From contig JAFGTO010000341.1 of assembly GCA_016934095.1 (NCBI GenBank), positions 1-12,852 on the forward strand: 12,852 bases of DNA. Direction: 5' to 3'. The position numbers and the translations under genes are program-made. The notes under the pieces are model-generated. The model had not been told where the DNA came from. It did not search any database and saw nothing but the letters and a program-made list of their open reading frames with translations. This document shows, one piece after another, positions 1 through 6,791 of this stretch (its first letter is position 1; each line of letters begins with the position of its first letter). The stretch comes from Candidatus Glassiibacteriota bacterium (GTDB lineage Bacteria; Gemmatimonadota; Glassbacteria; GWA2-58-10).

Positions 1-77
1 ATATTCGATATCTTAAAGTTACAGTGGAAACGGCTTGCCTTGCCCTTGACAGCCCATGAAGCAACAAATTTCACCAC

Positions 78-106
78 GGGGCTTTGAGGTATTTTTTCAA
101 CGCCCC
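78..106 (-). terminator. Weak hairpin just after the peptidase stop codon
   Basis: Immediately downstream of the C69 peptidase stop there is an inverted repeat: GGGGC at 78-82 pairs with GCCCC at 102-106, and TTGA at 84-87 pairs with TCAA at 97-100, leaving one mismatch and a 9-nt loop. Its position suits a transcript end, but no T-run follows in the minus direction, so it is not a classical intrinsic terminator. It could instead be an mRNA 3' stabilising hairpin. Confidence 0.35.
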
Positions 107-107
107 T

Positions 108-1562
108 TCAAAATCCTTTCAACAGCTCCGCGGCCTGCTGCACGGCTCGGGCCACCACACCCTGGCAGTAGCGGTCCAGCACCTCGGTGATCAGCCGGCT
201 GTCGCTGTACCAGCCCTCCAGGGCCTCCCGCTCCAGGGCCTGCTGGATGGCGAAACCATCCGCCTCGAAAGTACGCCACACCCGGCGGACTCCGGCGATC
301 CGGCCGGGGTAGTCCTCATCCAAAGCCAGGGACAGGTCGCTGAACACCCGGTAAGCCTTGTCCCGGGATAGTTGCCCGGCAGAGGCAGGGTCCCGGCTGG
401 CCGCGGAATCCACCTCGAAACCAAGCTGCCCGGGCGGCACGGTCAGCCCCAGGCACAGGGGCATGAATGCTCCAGTGCAGGGCCGGCTGAGGACCAGCCA
501 CCACAGGATGCCGATCTGTTTCGGCATACCGGAGCGCAGCACGAAAACCGAGCCCGAGTTGGTGCTACCGCTGCATATAGTGGCGACTCCCCCGGGCCGG
601 TCGGGATCGTGAGGACCACCGGCAGCGGTTTCATAGGGAGTGCCCTCGTAGTGGTCGCGCAGGACCCCGAAAAGCTTGCTTGCGGTTACCGGCAGGTCAG
701 GCTCCACCGAGAACGGCAGGGATTCTCCGCTCTCCGGCGAAAGGATTAGCCCCGGCGCCAGGTGCCTGATACCGCTCCACTGGCGGAAAGTCTGGTGCGG
801 GGAAACCCTGCGCCCGGGTTCGGCATAGGCGCGCTCGAAATCGAAAGCCTCCCCTGTGCCCGGGTCGTACCAGCCCCTCTCCACGGCATAATCCACCAGG
901 TCCGCAGAGCCGAGAAAATTGAGCGTGTCCGCCAGGTCGACCTCATGGATGGTATAAGAGTTGGCGATAAGCGCGGCCCGGGTGTCAGGCACCCGCGCGG
1001 CCACCCAGTGCCTGCCGCAGACCAGGGCCGCCAGCCATCCCTCGCGCGCATCGCAGATGATCAGGGTCCTGCCGCTGGCCTGGTAGCCGAAACGCTCGAC
1101 CAGGGAGCCCACCAGCTTCACCCCTTCGCGCGAGGTGCGGCAGCGCTCTGCCACCAGGATCCGCAGGGCCGGGCCTATCCCTCCGTCCGTCAGGTCGGAG
1201 CGGTCCTCGCGGGAGGGGCAGTTGTCGCTGACCACCGCCACCCCGTGCTCGTTGAGCAGGACATGGCTGTAACCCAGTCCCGGCATCTCGAGGAACCAGT
1301 AGGCGAAAGTGGTATCCGCCCGGGGGACCCTGCCCCCGCCCTCCAGCACGAGCCACTCGCCCGGTGCATGGACCGAGCGCTCGACCCTGCGCAGGCGGGC
1401 TGCGTATTCAATTCCGTTGTCCTCGTTGTGTGCCAGCATCACGCTGCCATCCGCAGTGGCCAGCCTGCCGGCCACCACCGAGTAGCAGTTCTGCTCCGAG
1501 CCGGGGGCCGCCCCAGCAGCCAGCAGCGCCGCTGCCAGTGCCAGCAGTATCGACTGTTTCAC
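108..1562 (-). CDS. Secreted C69-family (dipeptidase A-like) peptidase
   Basis: The 484-residue protein resembles peptidase family C69, N-terminal-nucleophile cysteine hydrolases that mostly cleave dipeptides. Residues 1-22 form a signal peptide (lysine, then an alanine/leucine-rich core). The expected nucleophile is Cys26, in NCYSVVAGR, followed by the family pattern ADGSVMLAHNED (37-48). Another C69-like segment is TICSGSTNSGSVFVLR at 328-343. The signal peptide implies action in the periplasm or outside, with the nucleophile exposed after cleavage a few residues upstream; classical cytoplasmic C69 enzymes instead have a short propeptide or start near the Cys. The start is GTG with a strong AAGGAGG site 5 nt upstream (1568-1574). 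The gene is divergent from the aldo/keto reductase across a repeat-rich gap and has no visible link to the glycan operon. A related acyl-transferase or amide-hydrolase role in the same fold cannot be excluded. Confidence 0.88.
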   Translation of the reverse strand: MKQSILLALAAALLAAGAAPGSEQNCYSVVAGRLATADGSVMLAHNEDNGIEYAARLRRVERSVHAPGEWLVLEGGGRVPRADTTFAYWFLEMPGLGYSHVLLNEHGVAVVSDNCPSREDRSDLTDGGIGPALRILVAERCRTSREGVKLVGSLVERFGYQASGRTLIICDAREGWLAALVCGRHWVAARVPDTRAALIANSYTIHEVDLADTLNFLGSADLVDYAVERGWYDPGTGEAFDFERAYAEPGRRVSPHQTFRQWSGIRHLAPGLILSPESGESLPFSVEPDLPVTASKLFGVLRDHYEGTPYETAAGGPHDPDRPGGVATICSGSTNSGSVFVLRSGMPKQIGILWWLVLSRPCTGAFMPLCLGLTVPPGQLGFEVDSAASRDPASAGQLSRDKAYRVFSDLSLALDEDYPGRIAGVRRVWRTFEADGFAIQQALEREALEGWYSDSRLITEVLDRYCQGVVARAVQQAAELLKGF

Positions 1563-1567
1563 CTTTG

Positions 1568-1574
1568 CCTCCTT
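1568..1574 (-). promoter_or_regulatory. Ribosome binding site fixing a GTG start
   Basis: The minus strand reads AAGGAGG here, 5 nt before the GTG start of the C69 peptidase. This near-perfect Shine-Dalgarno supports the GTG at 1562 as the true start, which also places the signal peptide at the very N-terminus. Confidence 0.75.
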
Positions 1575-1621
1575 TTCATTTTTCTTAGCAGGTTACACTA
1601 CCGGTTAAAATGGTACTGTGG

Positions 1622-1669
1622 CGGGGGAAAGGGAAAAAACTTTTGCAAAAGTTTTTTCCCTTTCCCCCG
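1622..1669. repeat. Perfect 48-bp palindrome
   Basis: Every base from 1622 to 1645 pairs with 1669 to 1646, with no spacer. The left arm runs CGGGGGAAAGGG, A6, CTTTTG and the right arm is its exact reverse complement. As RNA it would fold into a long hairpin with a minimal loop from either strand. On the plus side it is followed by ACCCCCTTTCTC and a T6 run (1683-1688), as in some intrinsic terminators, but no plus-strand gene ends here. It lies 60 bp upstream of the peptidase start. It may be a dispersed intergenic repeat or MITE-like element rather than a working terminator. Confidence 0.9.
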
Positions 1670-2023
1670 GACCCCCTTTCTCTTTTTTAAAAACCCTTAC
1701 CAGGTAAGACATAGGCGAAAACATGGCTTCGATGTGTCCGCCAAGCGGCTAAAGGGTAAATATTAAGTTACGGTTTGGGGGAAATTTCATATCCCGAAAG
1801 ACGATATTTTGGCTCATTACCCCGGTATTCCTATGTTTGCCGGGATTTTTGACGCACTTGACCGGACAATACTGAGTAGGATAAACAAAGCCGCCCTCTG
1901 CGGCACATCAATGGAAGACCCTCCGCAGCCGGGCCGCGGGGAATGCGCTCGCTAGTCAATTCAACCCGGAAGCACGCAAACTCAATCTAATGCCCGCTGC
2001 GGAACGTGCATATAAAAATAAGG

Positions 2024-2043
2024 CCGCCGCTTTCAAGCGGCGG
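2024..2043. repeat. Compact GC hairpin, first of a pair
   Basis: CCGCCGCTT (2024-2032) and AAGCGGCGG (2035-2043) are perfect reverse complements separated by 2 nt. With the similar hairpin 23 bp downstream this forms a double-hairpin unit like REP/BIME pairs or the subterminal hairpins of IS200/IS605-type elements. No TnpA or TnpB gene is in the window. Confidence 0.8.
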
Positions 2044-2066
2044 TGCTTTACGATTACCGCTTCAAT

Positions 2067-2088
2067 ACCGCCGACTTGAGTCGGCGGT
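2067..2088. repeat. Compact GC hairpin, second of a pair
   Basis: ACCGCCGACT (2067-2076) and AGTCGGCGGT (2079-2088) are perfect 10-bp reverse complements around a TG dinucleotide. The stem shares the CCGCCG...CGGCGG frame with the hairpin at 2024-2043 but differs near the loop, as in related rather than duplicated repeats. Confidence 0.8.
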
Positions 2089-2228
2089 TACAACCGGCCG
2101 CTCCGTGGTTGAGTAAGTTAGATTTTTCCCCTTTCCGGCCTGGACACCGGCTGCGCTACGGACTATCTTATAAAGGTGTAACTGTGAGCCTGGCATTAAT
2201 ATGCATTTTATATCATTCATAGAGGATT

Positions 2229-2346
2229 AAATCCCCCCCGCCCCTCTTTGTCAAATGGGGGTGTAACAGATTTTATTGCAAAGCTTTAGGCGATTGGACA
2301 GGCAAAGAAAATTCCCCTTTGGAAAAGGGGGAAAACAAGGGGATTT
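2229..2346. repeat. 118-bp MITE-like element with inverted-repeat ends
   Basis: The left end begins AAATCCCC (2229-2236) and the right end finishes GGGGATTT (2339-2346), its exact reverse complement. Each end also carries an inner hairpin: CCCC(TC)TTT-GTC-AAA(T)GGGG at 2241-2260, and CCCCTTT-GGA-AAAGGGG at 2314-2330. Read inward, both ends follow the order AAATCCCC, then C-run, TTT, AAA, G-run, so they are imperfect terminal inverted repeats of about 35 nt. The central part has no ORF. This fits a small non-autonomous element or dispersed intergenic repeat. No clear target-site duplication is visible. Confidence 0.6.
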
Positions 2347-2379
2347 GTTTTTGTATAGTCTTAAAAGAACCGGCTTCTC

Positions 2380-2408
2380 TTATCTTTGGTCTAAAACCGG
2401 TATATAGT
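2380..2408 (+). promoter_or_regulatory. Candidate weak promoter for the aldo/keto reductase
   Basis: A TATAGT -10-like hexamer at 2403-2408 has a poor -35-like hexamer (TTATCT, 2380-2385) 17 nt upstream. An ACCGG...CCGGT inverted repeat (about 2369-2401) overlaps it and could be an operator. This is sequence resemblance only. The ribosome site AAAGGA at 2425-2430, 7 nt before the ATG, is much clearer. Confidence 0.25.
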
Positions 2409-2437
2409 GTTAAAACCATAAAAGAAAGGACCTGAAA

Positions 2438-3397
2438 ATGAGGACCAGGACTCTCGGCAAGACAGGCATAGAGGTGAGCGAGGTCGGGTTCGGCTGCTGG
2501 GCTATCGGCGGGCCGGCCAGTCTGGGGAAGCTCCAGATCGGCTGGGGTAAGGTGGATGACCGCGATTCCCTGCTTGCCCTGGAGGCCGCTTTCGATTGCG
2601 GAGTAACTTTCTACGACACCGCGGATGTCTACGGCATGGGCCACAGCGAGGAGCTGCTGGCCAAGGCCTTTGCCGGCCGGCGCGACAAGGTGGTGATCGC
2701 CAGCAAGGGCGGCAACATTACCGATGAGCAGGGGGAATGGCAAAAAATTTTCAGCGGTGAGTTCCTGACCAGGCGGGTCGAGGACTCGCTCAGGCGGCTG
2801 AAAACCGATTACATCGACCTCTACCAGCTTCATACCCCGCGCAGCGAGGAGGAGTACGACCAGGCGGTAGGGTCCGCCGGGGCCCTGGACCTGCTGGTGA
2901 AGCAGGGCAAGCTGCGCGCCTACGGCATCTCGATCGGGCCTCTCGAGCACGGCCTGCGCCAGGTGGAGGATGGTTTCGGCTCGACGATACAGGTGGTCTA
3001 TAACATCCTGCAGCGCGAGCCGGAAAAGGAGCTGCTGCCCAGGGCCAAAGCCGCCGGGGTCGGCATCATCCCTCGCGTCCCGCTGGCCTATGGCTTCCTG
3101 ACCGGCAAGTTCACGCGCGAGAGCACTTTCCAGGAGAGCGACCACCGCTCGCACAGTGTGCCGCGGGAGATGCTTGTCGATTGGGTGGACAGGGTGGACA
3201 GGCTGAAACCCATCGCCGAGGAGCTGGGTATCGGCATGCCTCAGCTTGCGCTGCAGTACATCCTGGCCTCGGATGCGGTGAGCGTGGTGATCCCCGGCGG
3301 CAAGACCGGACAACAGGTCCGAGACAATGCCGCCGCAGGCGAGGCGCCTCCGCTGTCGCCGGAGGTTTTGGAGAGGATAAGGCAGGCGGCGGGATGA
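2438..3397 (+). CDS. Aldo/keto reductase
   Basis: The 319-residue protein is a cytoplasmic NAD(P)H-dependent (beta/alpha)8-barrel oxidoreductase of the aldo/keto reductase superfamily. The catalytic tetrad is visible: Asp60 and Tyr65 in FYDTADVYG, Lys90 in ASKGG, and His132 in QLHTP. The C-terminal cofactor-binding segment VVIPGGKTGQQVRDN spans 283-297. Length is normal for the family. The ATG start is supported by AAAGGA 7 nt upstream. It is the only intact plus-strand gene and converges on the Gfo/Idh/MocA gene with 10 bp between stops, so it is not in the glycan operon although it could still act on a sugar intermediate. Substrate cannot be read from the sequence. Confidence 0.93.
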   Translation: MRTRTLGKTGIEVSEVGFGCWAIGGPASLGKLQIGWGKVDDRDSLLALEAAFDCGVTFYDTADVYGMGHSEELLAKAFAGRRDKVVIASKGGNITDEQGEWQKIFSGEFLTRRVEDSLRRLKTDYIDLYQLHTPRSEEEYDQAVGSAGALDLLVKQGKLRAYGISIGPLEHGLRQVEDGFGSTIQVVYNILQREPEKELLPRAKAAGVGIIPRVPLAYGFLTGKFTRESTFQESDHRSHSVPREMLVDWVDRVDRLKPIAEELGIGMPQLALQYILASDAVSVVIPGGKTGQQVRDNAAAGEAPPLSPEVLERIRQAAG

Positions 3398-3402
3398 AGA
3401 CG

Positions 3403-3420
3403 GCGGCTTAGTGCAGCCGC
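3403..3420. terminator. Small hairpin across the convergent gene ends
   Basis: GCGGCT (3403-3408) and AGCCGC (3415-3420) form a 6-bp stem with a 6-nt loop that covers the stop codon of the minus-strand gene and lies just past the stop of the plus-strand gene. There is no T-run on either side, so termination activity is doubtful. The convergent transcripts may overlap. Confidence 0.3.
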
Positions 3421-4457
3421 ACCCTCCTGCCCCCTTTGGCTGCGCTCTCGTAGAGGGCGAGGATGATCTGCAGGGCCTCGCGCCCATCCCGGCCGGTGCT
3501 GAGAGAGGGCATCCCGGTCTCGATCTCCTCGATCAGGGCCTCGAAAGCCGCCACGAACCCGTTGTTGGGTGTATACTCGGGGAACTTTGCCTTGGCCAGC
3601 TCGTTGAACCCGCTGAACCTGCGGCTTGATTCGGCCAGCCAGAGTCCCGGAGGGCTGTTGCCCACTCCGATCACCCCTTCCGATCCCTGCAGCTCCAGCT
3701 CGAAAGCGAAGTACTTGCGCCTGCCTCCGCCCTCGATAAAGGCGACTGCTCCGCTCGGGAAGCCCACCATTCCGCTGGCGGTGTGTTCGACCCTGGCCGG
3801 GCCATGCGCCCTGCGGGTCATGCCGATCACCCAGTCAGCAGATCCCAGGAAATAGCCCAGCAGGTCTGTCAGGTGGGTGCCGTCGTGCATTAGCGGGCCG
3901 CCTCCGGACATGCTCCTGAGCACGCTGCCCGGGTCTCCGCTCAGGGCCTGGCCTATCACGGTGCGCACCTCGCCGATAATCCCATCGTGCACCAGCTCCC
4001 GCGCCCGCATGAAATGCGCGCCGAACCTGCGCTCGTGGCCGATCAGCAGCGCCACCCCGGCCTTGTCGCAGGCCTCGATCATGCGGTCCGCCTCCCCGAG
4101 CGTGTGGCAGACCGGTTTTTCGCAGTAGATTCCGCGCACCCTGCCCGAGGCCGCCGCCTCGGTAACTATCGCGCAGTGTGCCTCCGCAGGGGCGGCCACG
4201 CTGAGGATGTCCACCCGGTGTTTGTCAAGCAGAGCGCGGTGGTCCGGGTAGAGCGAGTCTACCTCATAGGCCTCGCCGAACGCGCGGAGCCGCTTCTCAT
4301 CCAGGTCGGCGCCGGCGACCAGGGACACCCTGCCGGTGGCGGTCATGGCCCCGGCATGGGTGCAGGTGCCGCCGCGCAGGGGGTCGTGCTCGAGCATCCA
4401 GCCGATCCGGCCGGTCCCCACTAGGGCGGCGGTAAGTTTTTTCGTGGTTCTGGACAT
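3408..4457 (-). CDS. Gfo/Idh/MocA family oxidoreductase
   Basis: The 349-residue protein is a nucleotide-sugar or polyol dehydrogenase-type enzyme. It has an N-terminal Rossmann NAD(P) motif, VGTGRIG (13-19), and the conserved CEKP (112-115) whose lysine is catalytic in the family. MHDGTHLTDLL at 190-200 supplies the expected histidine/aspartate pair. Family members oxidise or reduce sugars such as UDP-linked or inositol-type substrates. It is the last gene of the minus-strand run, 32 bp after the NeuB-like synthase. Related oxidoreductases occur in legionaminic acid loci, which fits modification of a nonulosonate or its precursor. Inositol as substrate is an alternative, given the DIPP-synthase-like gene upstream. 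The ATG start at 4457 has a modest GGGG ribosome site. Confidence 0.9.
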   Translation of the reverse strand: MSRTTKKLTAALVGTGRIGWMLEHDPLRGGTCTHAGAMTATGRVSLVAGADLDEKRLRAFGEAYEVDSLYPDHRALLDKHRVDILSVAAPAEAHCAIVTEAAASGRVRGIYCEKPVCHTLGEADRMIEACDKAGVALLIGHERRFGAHFMRARELVHDGIIGEVRTVIGQALSGDPGSVLRSMSGGGPLMHDGTHLTDLLGYFLGSADWVIGMTRRAHGPARVEHTASGMVGFPSGAVAFIEGGGRRKYFAFELELQGSEGVIGVGNSPPGLWLAESSRRFSGFNELAKAKFPEYTPNNGFVAAFEALIEEIETGMPSLSTGRDGREALQIILALYESAAKGGRRVRLH

Positions 4458-4489
4458 AGAAATTTCCCCGGGATGATATCGTGCAAGGC

Positions 4490-5539
4490 CTATTGTTTCG
4501 TTTTTTCAGGGAATACAAGGTCGCCGGCGTTCAACTGGGAGCCTGGCTCCAGGTCGCGTGCATAGACCGCCCCCCTCAGGGTCCTTGCCTGGAAGGGGCC
4601 GATTTCGGTCCAGGGTTTGAGGGCCGCCAGGTCATCCAGGCGCACCTTCTCCCCCTGCCTGACCCCGTGTCTCAGGTAATACCCGCGGCGGCCGACCCGG
4701 CGCTCGGCGTGCTCCACCTTTGCCGGCACTTTGCGGCCGTGCCCGCGCATGGCCCCGGCCCGGCGGACATCGGCCGCCATGGCGCGGAACTCCTCCGGCC
4801 CCAGGCTGATCGAGTGGTCCGGCCCATCGGCCTGAGGGTCATAGGTGAAATGTTTTTCCACCAGCACGGCCCCCAGCACTGCGGCCAGGGCCGTGGCCAG
4901 GATACCGCAGGTGTGGTCGGAGAGGCCCACCGGCAGCCGGAACCTGCGCTGCATGGTCTCGATGGCCCGCAGGTTGAGCTGGTCGTCCGGGGCCGGATAG
5001 GCGCTGACACAGTGGAGAAGGACCGGGGTGCGGCAGCCGCCCCTCTTGGCCGCCCGGACCGCGGCCGCCACCTCTGCGGTATCGGCAAGCCCGGTAGAGA
5101 GGATCAGCGGCAGGCCGAACTCGCCCAGCCCCCTGACCAGCGGCAGGTGGGTCATGTCGCAGCTCGCCACCTTGAAAGCGCTGACCCCGGCCTCCACCAT
5201 GCGGGCCGCGCCCTCGAGGTCGAAGACCGTGCAGACGAAAGGGATCTTGCGCGCTTCGCAGGCCAGTGCGACCTGTTTCATCTCTGAGGGTGTCAGGGCG
5301 TACTTGCGGTAGGTTTCGTAGACTCCCGGCAGGCTTTCCGCGTGGACCATGGCATCCGGGTCGAGGTACTGGAACTTGACCAGGTCCGCCCCGCTCCCGG
5401 CGGCCAGCCCGACCAGCTCGAGCGCCCGGTCCAGGCTCCCATCGTGGTTGATCCCCACTTCAGCCATGACTGCGCAGGGCAGTCCCGGTCCCAACCGGAT
5501 GAAGCCTGTGCGCTCGCTGCCGATCCTTACTGTCTTCAA
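4490..5539 (-). CDS. NeuB-type nonulosonic acid synthase
   Basis: The 349-residue protein should condense phosphoenolpyruvate with a six-carbon amino sugar to make a nine-carbon 2-keto acid (sialic, legionaminic or pseudaminic type). The TIM barrel carries AEVGINHDG (26-34), KFQ (55-57), LSTG (147-150), and the probable metal-binding histidines His209 in GLSDHTCG and His230 in VEKHF. A full SAF/antifreeze-like C-terminal domain follows (about 285-343). Family TPFD-type segment reads TVFD here. The start is TTG at 5539, chosen because residues 1-25 match the usual NeuB N-terminus and AAGGGA lies 9 nt upstream. An ATG at 5467 would cut the first strand. The first 80 nt overlap the ATP-grasp gene in another frame. 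The exact sugar is not readable. Confidence 0.92.
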   Translation of the reverse strand: MKTVRIGSERTGFIRLGPGLPCAVMAEVGINHDGSLDRALELVGLAAGSGADLVKFQYLDPDAMVHAESLPGVYETYRKYALTPSEMKQVALACEARKIPFVCTVFDLEGAARMVEAGVSAFKVASCDMTHLPLVRGLGEFGLPLILSTGLADTAEVAAAVRAAKRGGCRTPVLLHCVSAYPAPDDQLNLRAIETMQRRFRLPVGLSDHTCGILATALAAVLGAVLVEKHFTYDPQADGPDHSISLGPEEFRAMAADVRRAGAMRGHGRKVPAKVEHAERRVGRRGYYLRHGVRQGEKVRLDDLAALKPWTEIGPFQARTLRGAVYARDLEPGSQLNAGDLVFPEKTKQ

Positions 5540-6758
5540 TCGGGATCGTCCCTTCGGGTACGGCGGTGATCTTGATTGCGGCCAGGGTGCGCCGGAAGAC
5601 CTCCTCCAGCCCGGCCCGGGTATCCGCCACGGCGATAATATTGCCGAACTTGCCCATGTTACAGGTGGGGGAGCGGTAAATGTCTCCCGCCTGATACATG
5701 GTAAAGATTTTTTTCACTCCTGGCAAGGTTCGTGCATAGTCCAGGCCCTCGACAGCGGCGATCAGCCCCGGCTTGGGAATGATGGCCCTCTCGCCGGCTA
5801 CCCGGCGATGCCTGGGAGTCAGGTCGCCCGGCGGGTCGCCCATGGCGATCCGGAGAGCCGCGCTCATCAGGTCCACCCCGGTGGCCAGGGGGTAGGTAAA
5901 CCCACTGTGGAAGCCGCCGGAGAGCCTGGCCGCGAGCTCGCCGATCTTGGGCCCCTCGGGGGTGAGCTTGATATCGCCCTTGGCCGCCCCGGTATCGATC
6001 CCCAGAGCCCGGATGCCCTGGATCATTACCTCGCAGGCGGCCCGCCGGCTGTCCTCAGGCAGCTCCGAGGGCAGGATGTGCCCTCTCTCGATAAAATAAG
6101 GCGCACCCTCGATAATCCGGTCTGCCAGGCTGACAATCTCGACATGGTTGTCCCAGACCAGCGCATCGATCGAGAGCTCCGGCCCTTCCAGGAACTGCTC
6201 GACAATGATCATGCCGCTGACCGAGGCGCGTCTCGCCTCGGTAAAAGCCCCGTCCACCTGGTCCACGCTCTCCAGCAGCTTGACTCCGCGCGCGCCCATG
6301 TTGTCGGCGGGCTTGATCACCGCCGGCAGGCCCAGGCATTCCAGAGCCTCGCGGGTCTCGTCCCTGGTCCAGACATACCGGAAGTCCGGCGAGGGCACAC
6401 CGTGGTCTTTGAAGCACTGGCGCATCTTGATCTTATCGGTGGCGCGCTCGGCCACGTCGTAGCGGATGCCCGGCAGCTCCAGGGCGGCTGCCACTGCGCT
6501 CACTGTCCGGCTGGCATCCGTGCCCACTGTCAGGACACCGTGGATCGGCACCTGCTCTGCAATGCGGCGGGCCGCCAGCACCGAGAAGTCGATGTTGCGG
6601 GTGGAGACTTCCAGGGCGACATCCGCCAGGGCGAAGCCCGGGGATTCCCGGTTGTAGTCGGTCACCACAGTGCGCAGGCCCATGTTCCGGGCCGCTTCGA
6701 TCAGGGGCACCTGCATCAGCCCTGCGCCGATAATCATTATTCCGCGTTTATCGTCCAC
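5460..6758 (-). CDS. ATP-grasp ligase of the nonulosonate operon
   Basis: The 432-residue protein is an ATP-grasp enzyme, which ligates a carboxylate to an amine or thiol through an acyl-phosphate. The N-terminal pre-ATP-grasp domain begins IMIIGAGLMQVPLIEAA (7-23). The ATP-binding part contains TDKIKMR (107-113), KPADNMGARGV (149-159) and VEQF (186-189). A metal/catalytic segment runs KGDIKLTPEGPKIGELAAR (260-278), with Glu274 the likely Mg ligand. The start is GTG at 6758 with AGGGAG 8 nt upstream. It sits 33 bp after the PseG-like gene. The last 26 residues are encoded by DNA that also encodes the start of the NeuB-like synthase and look like out-of-frame sequence, so the functional core probably ends near residue 400. 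I infer that it adds an amino acid or other acyl group to an amino sugar. Confidence 0.88.
   Translation of the reverse strand: MDDKRGIMIIGAGLMQVPLIEAARNMGLRTVVTDYNRESPGFALADVALEVSTRNIDFSVLAARRIAEQVPIHGVLTVGTDASRTVSAVAAALELPGIRYDVAERATDKIKMRQCFKDHGVPSPDFRYVWTRDETREALECLGLPAVIKPADNMGARGVKLLESVDQVDGAFTEARRASVSGMIIVEQFLEGPELSIDALVWDNHVEIVSLADRIIEGAPYFIERGHILPSELPEDSRRAACEVMIQGIRALGIDTGAAKGDIKLTPEGPKIGELAARLSGGFHSGFTYPLATGVDLMSAALRIAMGDPPGDLTPRHRRVAGERAIIPKPGLIAAVEGLDYARTLPGVKKIFTMYQAGDIYRSPTCNMGKFGNIIAVADTRAGLEEVFRRTLAAIKITAVPEGTIPIEDSKDRQRAHRLHPVGTGTALRSHG
5549..5554 (-). promoter_or_regulatory. Ribosome binding site for the TTG start of the synthase
   Basis: The minus strand reads AAGGGA, 9 nt before the TTG at 5537-5539, inside the coding region of the ATP-grasp gene. 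It supports initiation at TTG instead of the in-frame ATG 72 nt further in. Confidence 0.55.
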
Positions 6759-6766
6759 TTGTATTT

Positions 6767-6772
6767 CTCCCT
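6767..6772 (-). promoter_or_regulatory. Ribosome binding site fixing the GTG start of the ATP-grasp gene
   Basis: The minus strand reads AGGGAG 8 nt before the GTG at 6756-6758, in the 33-bp gap after the PseG-like gene. It decides the start, since no ATG is nearby until residue 8. Confidence 0.7.
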
Positions 6773-6791
6773 GAAAAATATTGCACGGTCC

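Larger units (their letters stand above)
1563..2437. other. Gene-free, repeat-rich divergent intergenic region
   Basis: No credible coding region was found on either strand in this stretch of about 875 bp. It is visibly richer in A/T than the flanking genes and holds several compact inverted repeats, listed separately (1622-1669, 2024-2043, 2067-2088, 2229-2346). A short GCCGC/GCGGC hairpin sits at 1890-1904. Promoters for both divergent genes must lie here, though only weak candidates are visible. No tRNA, rRNA or recognised riboswitch was found. The cluster of repeats suggests that small non-autonomous elements have accumulated in this gap. Confidence 0.7.

Noticed and set aside
47..52. TTGACA hexamer near the window start
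   Set aside because: No matching -10 hexamer at a suitable distance and no plus-strand gene downstream; it is most likely coincidental.
762..1766. A 334-codon plus-strand open frame opposite the C69 peptidase
   Set aside because: No domain is visible, it runs through the 48-bp palindrome, and the minus strand encodes a well-supported secreted peptidase.
1821..1844. CCCGG...CCGGG inverted repeat in the intergenic gap
   Set aside because: The 5-bp arms are separated by 14 nt and there is no T-run or gene end next to it, so it is too weak to call.
2138..2163. Minus-strand segment resembling a tRNA D-arm (CGTAGCGCAGCCGGT)
   Set aside because: The sequence on either side cannot form an acceptor stem, anticodon arm or T-arm, so it is a chance match or at most a remnant.
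2273..3487. A 404-codon minus-strand open frame opposite the aldo/keto reductase
   Set aside because: The plus strand carries the full reductase catalytic tetrad and a proper ribosome site; the opposite frame shows no family features and runs into the MITE-like repeat.
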